Notes under the pieces: generated by a model
Told to the model about the DNA's origin: nothing
The model's database searches: none
The model's input: only the letters and a program-made list of their open reading frames with translations
Position numbers and translations under genes: made by a program
Assembly (NCBI GenBank): GCA_021399445.1
Contig: JAJTUQ010000004.1
Span: 5,332,001-5,396,000 of the forward strand
Length of the DNA stretch: 64,000 nt
Source of the DNA: Xylogone sp. PMI_703
Lineage: Eukaryota; Ascomycota; Leotiomycetes
Direction of reading: 5' to 3'
In this document: positions 48,927-61,704 of the stretch, in pieces
Layout: the number at the start of each line of letters is the position of its first letter
How positions within the stretch are numbered: position 1 is the first letter of the stretch

Positions 48927-50281
48927 CTAATCTTCTAGCAAATCCACTCCAACCGTTCTCAAGGCATCTATTGCCCACTCCGGATATTTAGACTTATCCG
49001 CGTTATAGTAGTTTCTAAAGAACGTCTTTAAGAAAGCTGGAAACCGGTCCTCTATGATCGCATTCCTGACATCTCTCATCAACGCGAGCTGATGATGGAC
49101 ATTATGTATGGTAAGTAAGTGTGCGCCGACAGTCTCCTTAGCAGCAAGATGATGGACGTATGCCCTAGTTACACCAAGACCACCCTCTGCCTTGGATCGA
49201 CAGCAGGTGCAGCTGCATCCTTCTTCTATGGGCCCAATATCATCTGTATATTTGGCATTTCGCAGATTTAGGACGCCATGCCTAGTGATGGCATTTCCAA
49301 ACCTAGCTGTCCGGGTCGGCCAAACGCAATCGAACATATCTGCGCCGAGAGCGACGCTGACTACGAGGTCCTCGGGGTATCCAATTCCCATAACGTATCG
49401 AGGTTTCATCTCGGGGAGAAGGCTAGTGCAAGTATTGACGACTTTGCAGTAATCGTCTTTAGCCTCGCCGCCACTCAAGCCTCCTATTGCGATGCCGGGT
49501 GTATCTCTAGCAACCATTTCCTCGCAACACTGCTTCCTCATCTCAAGATCTAGGCCTCCCTGTATAATGCAAAATATATTTTGCGTAGTGGGGTTCTTGT
49601 GTGCCGCAATACACCTATCTAACCATCGCACGCTTCGCTCCATAGCTACACGCATTCGAGCAGCATCGGGAGACGTCGTGACAAGAACATCATCAAGCTG
49701 CATGATAATATCGCTACCAATGGAGTTCTGCAGGGAGATCGAGTGTTCAGGAGTAAGCAACATGGGAGTGCCATCATGTGGACTCAGGAACCGAACACCT
49801 TCCTCTGTGATATTCGCAAGCTTTAGCAGGCTGACCATCTGGAAGCTAGACCCAGAATCATCAGCATCGTCTCTCCTAGGTTGGATTAAATTGAGCTCCA
49901 GGCCCGTCCAATACTACTCACCCACCGCTATCTGTCAAGATATTGTACTTCCATCCTTGCAGCTTATGTGCACCGCCCACTTTATCGAGCACTTCCTGCC
50001 CGGGTTTCAACCCCAGATGATATGTATTATTTAAGCAGAGTTTGCAGCCGGTCTCCTCCAGCTGCTGGGGAGTTAAGCCCTTTAGCGATGCCTGGGTTGC
50101 AACGGGCATGAAGATGGGAAGCGGGACTTGGCCATGTGGAAGCGTGAGGTTGGCAGCGCGGGCTTTCGTGGTCTGGGGTTGGGCATGAGAATGAAGATGA
50201 CAAGTGTGTGCAAAAACGATGTTAGCTTACTGAGCAACGCGCCAAAAGGTCGAAAGTTAGGGCTGACGGCATCTTCGCCAT
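48927..50281 (-). CDS. QTRT1: queuine tRNA-ribosyltransferase catalytic subunit (TGT/QTRT1)
   Basis: Three exons, 50281-50231, 50172-49922 and 49845-48927, give 406 aa, the usual length. It exchanges guanine 34 for queuine in tRNAs with GUN anticodons. Seen in sequence: TPVATQASLKG-type N-terminal block (MPVATQASLKGL), LTDSGGFQMVSL (catalytic base Asp, across the second intron), GGLSGGEAKD, ADMFDCVWPTR (nucleophile Asp) and the zinc site CSCTCC...YVHHL...H. Introns 50230-50173 and 49921-49846 have GT and AG. The first exon encodes MAKMPSALTFDLLARCS. The partner subunit QTRT2 is not in this window. Fungi cannot make queuine and depend on uptake, so this gene suggests queuine use; that is established for the family, not shown here. 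Confidence 0.95.
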
Positions 50282-52477
50282 CTTGATCGCTCTAGACGGA
50301 GAGCTTGGAGGAGGAAACGAGGAAAGGGAACCGGACTTGTGAAGGATTTACTTCGAGTGCTTATCTTCGAGGCAGAAAAGAGGAGCTGCAGGGTTGCAGA
50401 AAATTGGAATCCAGCCAAATCGGGTTCACCGCCTTCGGATGCTGCCAGCTGGAGAACAGTGAGCACGGGCAACCCCACTTCCCTCCATCAGCCGTCAGCC
50501 ATATTACAGCCTCGACAGCCATCAGTCATGGTCATGATCTGCCCGTTCAGCCCGCTCTACCGTATCTGTAATATCTCAAAAAAACAAAAAAAAAACACAG
50601 CAAACTCAAACAGACAATCCATACCTTTGTACCAAAATATATCATCAACAACCTCCAAAATGGGCACAACTTACCCGTGATTACGTTGAGCCGCCCGTGA
50701 GCCACCACCTGTCACGCCTATATGCTCCCGGGCCAGATGCTGCCACTGTATGCACCACCGTGACACTGCACACCACCAGCGTCCACGGCGTTCCGCACCG
50801 CAGCGGCAAAGCGCAACGGGACGAATCCCCAATGCACGCTCTATATTCTGTCATTAATCACAACCTCGCGTGTGCATACGTTCCAGCATTCTTTTCACCA
50901 TCCTTCCTTCTTTTCATAGCCATATTTATGGAGCAGTTCCTTTCTCATCCTCTGTTCTGGTTATCCTGAGGATTGTGATCATCATTCCTGGCGTTCCTTC
51001 TTTTCTTACAGCTCTCCCATCTCAACTACATCTCCGAACCCATCCATGTGACAAGTGATACGTGACAAAAGCCCCAGCACTGGTGGTACAACGCACAACC
51101 ACATACCCGCGCACACGCACCACAAACCATACACGCTCTCAACACACTGCTGCACCCGTACCTGTCGTACCCAGGTACTCTTGTGCAGTACAGGTACACA
51201 AACGAACCAGACCTAACCAACTGTCACTTGCCCAGCATTTTGAAGCTAAAATCCAATAAATACCACATCAACACTAATGTACCTAACCCGCTCCCCTCCC
51301 TCCTTGCCCTCCATTCGGTCCCAATCCAGTATCCGACTCGCAGCCAGAATCCAGAATCCAGTACGTACTCATGTACGCAAAACCAAACCATACCATCCTC
51401 AGCTACATACATACATAACACACATTAAACAACCCCATCCCTAGCTACATAATCCCCATAGCATACAACCACAAAATCCCACCAACATCCATCCACCAGA
51501 ACAAGAGGTCCAGGCCCAGTCCCAGGATCCCAGGACACCCAGACTCCAACCCCGAGAGGGCCCAGACACAAGACAAAACGGAAGCCGGCCAACCTTTCCC
51601 CCCTCCAAAACCACCCAGCACCAGCACCACCTTTCCTTAATACCCCTTGCGCACACGCCCAGTAACATCACGGATGGGGTGCAACCGTTTTTTGTTGCAA
51701 GACAGAGGTTTTAGTGGCATCGTTGGTCTGCTTTTAATCCCGGCTCTCTTCTCGTAAATGGTGTGGTCCTAAACTAAACTAAACCGAAACCAAGAGGCAC
51801 TCATGCATTAATTAATCGTCTATGCTGAGAGGAGATGGGTTTTCTGATGCACGGCTTGTGACTATGGTGTGTGTGGTGTTTGTCTGCTGTTCTGTTCTCT
51901 TCTTCTCTTGCTTCTTCTTTCTATGCATTCATTTGGTAGTAGCATGTTGCTTTCCTTTTTACAGTCTTCCCACTTGGGGATTAATGTGTGATTTGAGTCA
52001 AAGCCGTTGGACTTGTTTTATTTTTACTGTTTGTTTAACCTATGCCTTTGCTTTGTGCTTCTCAGCGAAAAAGTATACAAGATGTAATTGTGTGATACAC
52101 TCTGGTGCAACTGCTATCTTCTGCATTGATTCATCATAGTAATGGCGCCATATTCTTATCTGGCACAGTATCACTGTATACATGATTATTTTCTTTTATT
52201 TGCAGATTGAGTATATGTACTCCGTAATTTACATTAAATCCATGCAAACTGCCTGATATTTTAAATTGAAAGATCCTCAAATACTCCACCCAGCCTATCA
52301 CTATAATGCCAGATGACAACCTGTAGGTGGCTTTTAGAAGACACCATTGGACATACTGGCTTTTCCACAGTCTAAGGGTATCAAGAAAAGTAAAACCAAC
52401 GCCGTCCCAAATGCCGATAATCAAAACTCCAGCCCCATGTCAATATGTTACAACCACTCCCGGTAACAGCTGTGAAA
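50282..52477. other. 2.2-kb intergenic region
   Basis: No supported gene. ORFs are short and overlap on both strands. It holds a homopolymer A run near 50577-50597 and one copy of the GTACTCCGTA motif at 52217-52227. Repeated GTAC-rich tracts occur near 51160-51200. Confidence 0.45.
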
Positions 52478-54278
52478 TCACTCGCTTACCACACTCACAC
52501 TGCCGTATCCAAAACCACCTCTCGATGAGCCCATTGATGCTCTATCCTTCTGCGGACGCGAGCCTCTACTGGATAGGACAGGCAATGCTCTTCCTTCCGA
52601 GCTAGTATCGGACAATGAGTATCTCTTCCTGCCATCTGGAGCTGCTGCCTGGCCAGGCTTGGGCGGAATATTCAGTCCTGAGGGACTCCATCCTTCGTTT
52701 CTTACATTGGCGCTGACAACTCTACCACGCGTACTTAGGGTCCGCTCGAGGAAGTCTTCATTATCATCGTCCAGGCTAACGCTGTATAGAGCTGCTGCAG
52801 GTGTCGAGAACGAGGCAGGAGATATGACCACGCTCTCCGACTCCCCAGACCGTATACTCTCTCGAGATACATCCAAATCCACTGTGCGGGTATTCTGAGC
52901 GCCCCCAAAATTGAATCTTGTCGATCTTGAAGAATACACCGACGAATTTCTCCTCATATGAGCAGGAACATACCCTGCTTGAATACTTAGGCCACCCTCA
53001 ACTTCACCGGCCTCTGTCCCCGGTCTGCTGCCTTCTCCAAAAATCGCATCGTGCCAGCTTGATGATGATTGCCTAGCTCCTTGGTTTGAGAAGACCGCGG
53101 TCCATGAGCGTGAGAAGTCGTTGATCTCGGATACAAATGGGTCCATTTCGCCTGCTGGCCTCTCAGATGCATATGGTGGTGGAGATCCCAGTGTGTTAGA
53201 TGCCGTAGCTGGAGGTTCGGCTGGTAAGTGAGGCACATCACCCTGCACTATCTGCCTCGGAGGAGAGAAGTCGTGCCGGATTGTGCTCCTGGGACTTCCA
53301 TCGGGGCTAAGGAATCTCTTTAGCTGATTTGTCATTATGTAAAACTGGAATTGAAATTACCTGATCATCTTTGGTGGGTTATATGCTTTGTAGTTTGCCT
53401 TCCTTCGTCTCCGAAAGCAAAAGAGTGCCGCTCCTGCAATCGCAGTCAGACCGGCAACTCCTCCAACTACACCACCAACAATAGCTGCAGTGTTCGATTT
53501 GTGAGCTTCTGCTATTGCTGTCGGAGTAGACGACAGTAGCAGTTGATGTGGAAGTAGGAGTTGAACTGGACAGTGAACTAGTGAGCGAAGAAATTGCCGT
53601 CGAGCTCTGTGTAATGGGAATATTGAAATCCACCGCAGTAAACACCATTTGTAGCGATAGCTCGGAAGGTTGGCCTGCAAATGTGGTGGCAATAGTTGCT
53701 GCTGAGCTTGAGGCTCCGCAAGAATATTGGTAATAACCCCCTTCAAATTCATTTCGATTGCATACCAAACTGGGACCACTACGCGCAAAAATTAGCACCT
53801 TCAAATCTTTTATCACTTTTTACAATACAATTGCACTATCCCGACCATCTACTGGACATTAAACTCACCATGTATATATTCCATTCGCTTGTATTCCAGC
53901 ATTCGGCTCCCATCCCACACTGTTTTGATCAACACAACCTGTATAGACACCTGTTGTACATGGTCCTTCAGTTGCACAGCACCCTATAATTCCTCGTACT
54001 GTGTCACGGACACAAGCCGATCCGGCACCGCAAGCTGCCGGACTAGCTTGCAGGCCCCCATACCAGCCGCAAACATTTGCATCGACCGAGTCCCTCTTGA
54101 ACAGATCCTGGGGGCTCGATACGGAAGTAGGACGTGGTGACCACTCATCTGCTTTGTAGACTGCGGTTGGCTGAGGACCAGGCCATGGAAGAGCCAGTAC
54201 CGGTGTCAGGTTAATGGCGTATGTTAAAAGTAACAAAAATATGGCAGTAGTCGGCATAGTGAACACGTCGAAGCCCAT
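52478..54278 (-). CDS. single-pass plasma-membrane or surface protein, Cys-rich ectodomain
   Basis: Four exons are proposed: 54278-53869, 53778-53579, 53517-53361 and 53315-52478 (534 aa). An N-terminal hydrophobic signal (IFLLLLTYAINLTPVLA) is followed by a Cys-rich region (CGWYGG...ACGAGSACVR...GCCATEGPCTTGVYTGCVD) and a Ser/Thr stretch. Then comes one membrane span (AAIVGGVVGGVAGLTAIAGAALFCF) with a positive RRRRK stop-transfer and a long Ser/Pro-rich cytosolic tail. This is the architecture of fungal wall-sensor or mid2-like proteins, without close homology that I recognise. The second intron has a weak GTTCAC donor and could instead be an assembly frameshift; the third intron is 45 nt. 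Both are inferred from frame. Confidence 0.7.
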
Positions 54279-56488
54279 TGTGCTCGCGATACTATAGTGA
54301 AGCTCGGCTCATTGGACAAAGAAACGAGAACAAAGAAGCAGGAAGTAAGTGGATATCCTGCGTCAAAGAGAGTTCAAAGTTCTCCGGGTGGAAAGCAAAT
54401 AACAAAAGGAAAATAAGGAGATGAAACAATGAGAAGCATATGACGAAGGAAGAATTTTCTCCTTCGTGGAAGGAGCGACCAATCCGTAATTATTATAAGA
54501 AACACGAACCCACCAGTGCCATACGAATCTTTGAATAGAACAGATACCCACTGAACGTGCCTCCCACTGGATTACGAGCATACGAAGTAGCAGGCCGATC
54601 AGGGCTGTAAGGGCTGAGATCAGACAGTGCCTCTCTGGGACTCGTGGACAAGGCTCATTGTGTCTCCCGCGTAGCATTCACCACGTTTCCGGGGTTCCAG
54701 CAACAATCCGCGAGATTGTTATGAAGGGTTGCCCATCGCCATTGTGGGCTGTTGGGCTTACAGGGTGCTAGCTTATCCTTTACCACCGTACGGAGTACGC
54801 ATTGCGAGATGCGCAGGGGAGCCACGAGAAGCCACCGAGCCATCGTGGCTCAGCATCCGCACCGCAGGCGCAGCGCACGCCCGGAGAATAGAGAATAATA
54901 GGCGCGATCGCAAGAGAGCATCACAACTCTAAGTAGCCGCTTGCCTTCAACAGACAGCCTCATGGATTTTTGTGCCGTTGATAGAGAATGGGAAGGATCA
55001 TTCGGAGCATTCCCGAATCCTGAATCCCCCAGGACTCACGGACCAGAAGCTTGTGGGAGTGTTCTTCCTTTTCGAGAGCGCCATCAATTACCATATTGAT
55101 GCTTCGGACTGTTCATCTGTACTAACGGCCAGCAGAAGAATAGAATACCTGGGATACGTGACGCGTCAGGAGAGGAAAATCGGGCACCAAGCACAAGATG
55201 CGACGAGATTCGGACTGCAGACAGTACTATACTGTAGATCGCGCCGAACATTGATGAACACGGAGCCACTGATGATGAGGAATCGAGAGACAATCGGAAC
55301 CCAAGACCAAGACCGAATCCAACAACTCGGGTGTGGCTGTTGCAAGGAGGCGTCTCCGCTGTGTCGCCCACTGGGCCGCAGAGGATTTACGGTGCTTTCC
55401 TAGGCTGCTATTTTTACATGCCTCTTCGCCCACTACTGTATTGCTTCTCCTGCTCATCTCTCTCTACCCTCCAAAGGCGGCTCAGCCTTACCAAGTGATT
55501 ACCTTGATTACATATTCCTGTTAATGAACATCAAACGGTACATACAGTACAAGTGCAGATTTTCCGTTCAAGTTCACTAACCACCATCGTTCTTGTGCGA
55601 AGCTTGGACGTGATCACCTAAGATTTCCACAATTCATTAAACACTCAACTACTTTTGTCAGTAGAATTCATTGATCTACCTTCGTTCTATGACATCTCCA
55701 ACGTTTGATGACAACATCCTGGAGTAAGGACTAAAATAGAAAAGCATAAAGTCAGCCCCAAGCTTGGCTTCACTATATTATCAGTCCCCAGACCTATGAA
55801 GCTAGAAGTGGAAGGTCATAAATTTGGAGAGCACTTGAAATGCAGGCAACCAATACACTCTCACTAAAGTCGCTGTCATTCTCATACGGTAGAGGAGAAG
55901 TACTAAATTAGTAAAACGGCAGGCCAATCTTACCATAAAGGGTTGATGTTGCCCGCATTCCAGACGCACTCATAGGTTTGTCTTACAGACAGTATCATAG
56001 AAACCGCTCCTTCACCTTCTATTTCTATTTATGACAACCAGGGTAAATGAATAAAGTTATAAGTTATGCGCGTAAGCTGATTACCTATGAGCGGCGACAG
56101 ATTTTACTATACTACTGTGCCGTAGTAAGACCAATGTGATTGATTTCCGAGCTATCTCGCGATTATAACCCAGAAATATCCTTATAAATACTCACTGGAA
56201 GCTCCTTCCTAAACATGCAAATGCACACGGCACAGTGGTCAGCAAGACCAACTAGATAAGAGAGATCATCATGGCACCGAAAGAGGTAGGAACACGTTGT
56301 AATGCACACACTACACTGTACCAATATTCAACATCAACAACCCCAACAACATCCACGGATTTTCGTAGCATCATCGAGTAAACACACGACAGCCATCCCA
56401 TAATCACCAATCACATGAGTCATTTCCATTCACCAACTCCTTATACACACATACGCACACGTCTCGTAAAAGTAGAGCGCCTCTCACT
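54279..56488. other. 2.2-kb intergenic region
   Basis: Lies between the promoter of the surface-protein gene and the 3' end of BBC1. One GTACGGAGTAC copy is at 54788-54798. ORFs up to 143 codons have no domain. The 55600-56460 part is A/T-rich. Confidence 0.45.
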
Positions 56489-59400
56489 TTAATTCGACCC
56501 CTCCCAGCCTACCCAACTCCTCGGCACAATTCTCCAGATCTTGACTTCTCCACTCCTCAAGTCGTCCAACTTAAAGCTCTCTAGTTTAACCTTCTTTCCT
56601 TCTCTACCTTGCTCCCATGCTCTCACCTTCTTCTTCGTACCATCCCATTCGGCTACAATAGCAACATGCTCTGGTTTGCCGACTTCCATGCTATACTTGG
56701 CATGCATTGCGCCGTGCTTGCCCTGGAACTTAGCGTTTCGGAACGAAATGATATCACCTGGTCGGATCTCATCATTTTGCGACGTAGATGCATTCGCCAT
56801 GTTGGAGTATATCAGCGCTCCATAGGAACGAGTGCCAACCGGTCGGAGAGCATCAGTGAACGGTTTAAGTAATTCTTTGACCAGATTATGGGGAGTCCCA
56901 TCGCCGACTACGTTATCCTTTTTCGACACCACAGCCTCTAGGAATGGTTTACCAAAGCGTGCATGCGTATCCTCAAGCTGATCCTGACGTAGTTTGGTTG
57001 GAGGAGGTTCATGTCTCTGCTCTAGCTTGATGTCCGCAGGGTTGTGGGCATCATAGATGGCAGTGATTACAGTTTGAGAATAATCCTGGAAAAGGATGTA
57101 AAGGTCCTTCGTAACTAGAGTTTTCCCTCCTCGTTTGGTTGATGTTGACTCGTCAAACTCGTAAAGGATGTCTTTGCGGTTTTGAAACACCGTTGGCATT
57201 CCATTAGGTACGGTCCACCAATTAGTGCCCGGGGAGAGATCCACGTCATGCGCCACATAGCCGGTATCCATGGACATTCTTCCAAGGTCTATTGATCTCT
57301 TTGGTGTGTTTGCGCGATGCAGGTCAGATGATTGCCGTCCAATTGGTCTGATGGGTGCAGCAGATGGCGGAGGCATTGGTTCGCGGCGTGGAGGCGCCCC
57401 TAGAATGGACGTTGGACGACCCGACTCATCGGGCGAAATGGGCATTGTTGAAGCACGTGCTGGTGGGCCAGGTGGTGGTGGAGGTGGAGGATGAGATCTG
57501 CGTGGAGAGGAGGAGTATATGTCTTCATCTTCGTTCACTTCGGCTGTTGGAGCAGCAGCTGGAACTGATGGTTCAGAAGAATTGTATTTGAATGGATCAT
57601 ATTCGTCATCATCATAACTTGACTCCTTTGCGGGAGGCGGAGGCGGAGGTGGGGGAGCTGCCCTCGGTATATCTGCCGACATCCTTGGAGGTTGAGATGG
57701 CAAAGGGGGAGGGGCACGGGGAGCAGCTGCGGGAGGTGGCGGAGGAGGAGCATGCGAGTATGGCATATTGATAGAATTAGCGTCGGAAGAATGATCTTCA
57801 GTAGATCCCTTCAAAGCATCTTTATGTGGCGCAGCGGATGCAATATCAGTATCATAATCTCCTTCATACTCAGTCACTTCCTCCTCATTCTCAAGCAGAG
57901 ATGTCTGCATACGAGCCGTGGCATCTCGTGCGTCGCCAGTAGATGTCCGGCTCAGCGAGGGTCCCGGGGGTGGAGGCGGCGGAGCTCGTGTTTTCGGCGA
58001 TGATACAGAAGGAGGGATTGGTGGTACTCTGCTCACGCGTTTGGCACTGGGGCTTGTAGGAGTTGAAGGGCCTCCATCTTGCGAAAAGTATGAGTTTCTC
58101 CGCTGAACTGGGGAAAGTGGAGACCCTGGTACTCCTGGTGGTGCAGGAGGCGGAGGTCTTGGTGCTGTTGTTGGCACTGGCGGCGGTACTGTAGGTGTTG
58201 CAATACTCAGACTCTGAGTTTGTTCTGATAATTCATCATCTGATTCAGATCCAGCACTAGGTGACATAGGTTGTGGTGGTGGAGGTGGTGCAGGGGGTCG
58301 CACTATAGAGAGTTAGACTCATTAAAACTTAAAGAGAACGAGCGAACTTGCCATCTTTAGGGACAGGCGGCGGAGCAGGTCGTCCTCCCGGAATCGGTGG
58401 TGGAGCATTTTCTTCGTGAGTAGGAACTATGGTAACATTAGAATCTAAAATTGGCTATTGACTAGTTAATGTACCTGGAGGAGAATGCTCTTCCTCTTCT
58501 TTAGTGGCTGCTTCTTGTCCAGCATCGTGAACAGCTTCTACTGGGACAGGAGCGGGAGGAATGGGAGGAACGGCAGGAGCTGCAGGAGCCGCAGGTGTAG
58601 TAGGTCGTTCACTGTCCTCAGCTTTAGGCTCTTCAGAGCTCCGGACACGTGATAATCCGGGCAATGGTATCATAGCTATTGGCGGTGGCCGGAAAGAAGC
58701 ATCTTCGGAGCCATCTTCCGAAGGCTTTTCGGCAGGTGGGACGGATTTCTTTTTCTTTGGTAGTGGCGGGGGTGCTGCAACTGGGACTCCAAACATGCCG
58801 TGCATTCCCATTCCACCACTCATCTTTGCCATACGTGCTCTCAGTTCTTCTCTTCGTCGCACCTCTGGATCAATATCATCTTCTTCCTCATCTTCATCCT
58901 CGTCTTCTTCGTCTGCCTCATTACCTTCCTGAGTATCATTTTGAGCTTCATCGCTCTCCGGTTTAGTAGATTCTTGTCCCTCGGTTTCAACAACAGCCGG
59001 AGTATCAGTATCATTGGTAGAGTGGTCTTTTGCAGGCTCCGCTGCTGCCTCTTCGTGGGCATGACCCTCTCCAGGAGCACCTTCAGCAGCTTCTGCACCC
59101 TCCCCGGTTTCATGAGACTCCAGGCGCTTCTTCGGTGGTCGTTTAGGCTTCTCTTTCTTTTGAAGAGCTTCTGCATGACGTGCAGCTTGTTCCATCTGCT
59201 GTTTTTGAAGCAAGGCAATACGCTCCTTGAGACTTGTAGGCTTCGGCTGCTCTTCTGCTTCCTCTCCATTTGAAGTTGGAGCTAAACCGGCCTTCTCCGC
59301 ATTTTCCTGATTCTCTGCTTCCTTTGCTGCAATTTCTGGATCTTCTTCACGTTTATATATCCGTTGTGGAGGTGCTTCTCGGGGGATTGGCACATAGGCA

Positions 59401-60098
59401 TTTTTACTTGGAGGTGGTGCCACAAAAGGTTTCTTGATAAAGCCAGAACTAGTAGAGCCAAGGCCGCCAGGCTTGAAAGGCGTTACTGGAGGCGCAACTT
59501 TGTTAAATGCTGCAATTCGATCGCGGAATGCTGAGTTGCTTGGTTTCTGAGAGACCGGTGGGGGAGGGGATGCCTTTGGAGAGGCTGGCTTAGGAGCAGG
59601 TGGCGGATGAGCTTGACCACCTACAGCCTTTGCTGGGACTGGAACCGGAGAAGGAACCACAACTTGAGCCGGCATAGGTGCAGACTGGGGCGCAGGAGCG
59701 GAAGTAGATTCTGGTGTTACTTCAGGTTGCTGAGGAGGAGCAGCAGGTTCTTGTAGTGGAGTATCATCGTGTTCCTCTTCTGGTTCAGCATGCTGCTCAG
59801 GTGCTGGCGGTGGGGCGGGGGGCTCAGTTGCTGAAGCTTCAACGTGTTCTGCCTCCTTCTTTGGACGCATCGAACGAGTAGGCCTCGGTGGAGCCACGGG
59901 TTCATATTTCTCCACAAAGTTCTTTGGAAATAGACCAGTCTGTAGAGTACCCGACGCATCCTCATATTCCCCTACATACCAATCATCGTCCTCCTGCTCA
60001 GTCACCGTGATGATTTGTCCAACATTGAAATGGAGGTCGTCATCATGTTCTGAGGTGTACTCATACAATGCCTTGACTTTGAAGTGAGGGCTTGCCAT
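56489..60098 (-). CDS. BBC1: BBC1/MTI1 actin-patch SH3 protein
   Basis: Three exons, 60098-58475, 58426-58352 and 58302-56489, give 1170 aa (yeast Bbc1 is 1157). An N-terminal SH3 domain (residues about 3-65, with ALYEYTSEHDDDLHF and WYVGEYEDASG) is followed by a long acidic, Pro-rich, low-complexity middle with an E/D run. Further Pro-rich segments follow, and the C-terminal conserved region shows TNWWTVPNGMPTVF, DGTPHNLVKELLKPF and the RIVPRSWVGWEG end. Bbc1 binds type I myosin tails and restrains Arp2/3 activity at cortical actin patches. The second intron has a GC donor (GCAAGT at 58351), the only way to keep the frame. Two shorter ORFs, 60098-58455 and 58303-56489, are parts of this one gene. 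Confidence 0.9.
58303..58351 (-). other. GC-AG intron in BBC1
   Basis: On the minus strand the intron starts GCAAGT at 58351 and ends TATAG at 58303 (49 nt). The nearby GT (GTTCGC) gives an exon end out of phase, so the GC donor is required. Confidence 0.65.
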
Positions 60099-60801
60099 GT
60101 TGGGCGAGCTGTTGGACTAATTCGTCCCTTTCTGGCTTTCCCCAAGGATAGTTGATGCCTACCAACCAGAGTCGGAGAGAAAGGGTGACGAGACCAACAG
60201 CAGGCCAGTGTAGGAATCGATTGATACCAACGCGCCCGGCAGGTACGTGTTGAGTGACGCTGCGAATGCGCTGTGTTATGTGTTTCAAACGTAGACCTCG
60301 TGGAGGACGGAGGGGGTGGGTGTTGATGTCTGCAGACGCCAGTCTACGTCAGCATACGGGCCGTAAGTGCCCTAGTCTAGACGGGAAGAGGGGAATCCGA
60401 GGTGTCCTCTAGCATTGGAGTGTGCTCACCAGATTAGAACTTCTAGATTTCTACATTCAGGAGCTGAGAATAGGGAGTGAGTTTCAGCATCCGTGCGGTA
60501 GTGTTACTTAAGATGGGGTGTTTTGGATGAACGACGTCGTTGCTCCAGTGCGGCACTTAGCCTTAGCAGGGGGCTTGCGGTTTAGGTTGTCGCACCGCTC
60601 GTCCCGCCGTAATAAATAATCAAATGATGCGGCAACATGTAGTTTGCCTTCAAAGCAAAACCACAACGGATATCGCCAAAAGATGACGACGTGATATCAG
60701 AGACAGCCCTCGGCCTCTTCGGATCCCATTGATTATACACCCCCTTCTCTCTGGTAGTGAGGGGGCTTAGACAGTCACCTTCTCTGTAGAGCTCCGCCGC
60801 C
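60099..60801. other. divergent promoter region, BBC1 and RTR1
   Basis: About 700 nt between two start codons on opposite strands. No TATA element stands out. It likely serves both genes. Confidence 0.5.
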
Positions 60802-61704
60802 ATGGCAACAAATGCCCCGCTCAAATCTATCCTCAAGAAATCTACCCCCGCCACCAGCACAACCTCGAAAGAAGAACGAGACCGCCAGCTGGCTCTGTAC
60901 CATGCTACTATAATCCAGCAGCGGAAAGACGTAGAGCTCGAGATTCTTCTTTCAACGGAGAAGCTTATAGACTTCCCCGAAGCCACCGCTCCTTACAATG
61001 CTTCAAATCCCTCTCCTGCAGATGCCCATACCTTTAAATCCTTACTAAGGCCCTTCCAACCAAGTGATTATGACGCACTTGTTCAGGAGCGCAATATCAA
61101 CGAGCACTGTGGATACACGCTATGTCCAAATCCACGAGTTAGAGAAACTGGGGGAGGGATATATAGGATTCTTGGCATGTCGGGGAAGGCGAAGGACTTC
61201 AAGGTCGTTAAGAAAGAAGAACTGGAGAAATGGTGCTCAGAAGCTTGCGCGAGGCGTGCACTCTATGTCCGAGTTCAGTTGAGCGACACTCCTGCGTGGG
61301 AGCGTGAAGCTCATAGCGCTACTGATGCCGAAATTAAGCTACTGGATGAACCCAAGTCAGAGGTTCAGATGCTCTCGGAAAATCTTGAGAGGATGGATCT
61401 TGATCAGTCTAATCCAGCTGAAAGTAGACAAAATGCTACAAATCTTGCTCTAGAGAGGGGGGACACGAGCCGTGCAACTAGGAATGGACTTGTCAACGTT
61501 ACCATTAAAGAGAAGGAGGTGCAGAAACCTGCTGAGCCTCCGTCATTTGAGGATGAAGATTTGACAGATAGGCTGGATACTCTGCATCTTAGTTTGGAGG
61601 GCCATACTACTCGATTTGGGACTGAGAGAGAGAAAAGACATTTCGATGAGTTATTCGGGGTGGAAGGAGAAGATTACGACATGGACACGGACTGGAAGAT
61701 ATAG
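60802..61704 (+). CDS. RTR1: Rtr1/RPAP2-type RNA polymerase II CTD phosphatase
   Basis: Intronless, 300 aa. The conserved Rtr1/RPAP2 region (residues about 75-165) carries zinc ligands at Cys103 and Cys108 (HCGYTLC) and Cys145 and Cys149 (WCSEAC), then the YVRVQLSDTPAWERE stretch. The family removes phosphate from Ser5 of the RNA polymerase II C-terminal domain and aids nuclear import of the polymerase. The C-terminal half is acidic and low complexity. ATG 60802 (context gccgccATGGC, near-ideal) is the first in frame. The gene is divergent from BBC1. Confidence 0.93.
   Translation: MATNAPLKSILKKSTPATSTTSKEERDRQLALYHATIIQQRKDVELEILLSTEKLIDFPEATAPYNASNPSPADAHTFKSLLRPFQPSDYDALVQERNINEHCGYTLCPNPRVRETGGGIYRILGMSGKAKDFKVVKKEELEKWCSEACARRALYVRVQLSDTPAWEREAHSATDAEIKLLDEPKSEVQMLSENLERMDLDQSNPAESRQNATNLALERGDTSRATRNGLVNVTIKEKEVQKPAEPPSFEDEDLTDRLDTLHLSLEGHTTRFGTEREKRHFDELFGVEGEDYDMDTDWKI

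Noticed and set aside
54972..55403. 143-codon plus-strand ORF in the intergenic region
   Set aside because: No domain; overlaps a comparable ORF on the other strand.
58455..60098. Separate gene for the SH3 part of BBC1
   Set aside because: The downstream ORF 58303-56489 completes the known Bbc1 C-terminus, and a spliced model joins them in phase.
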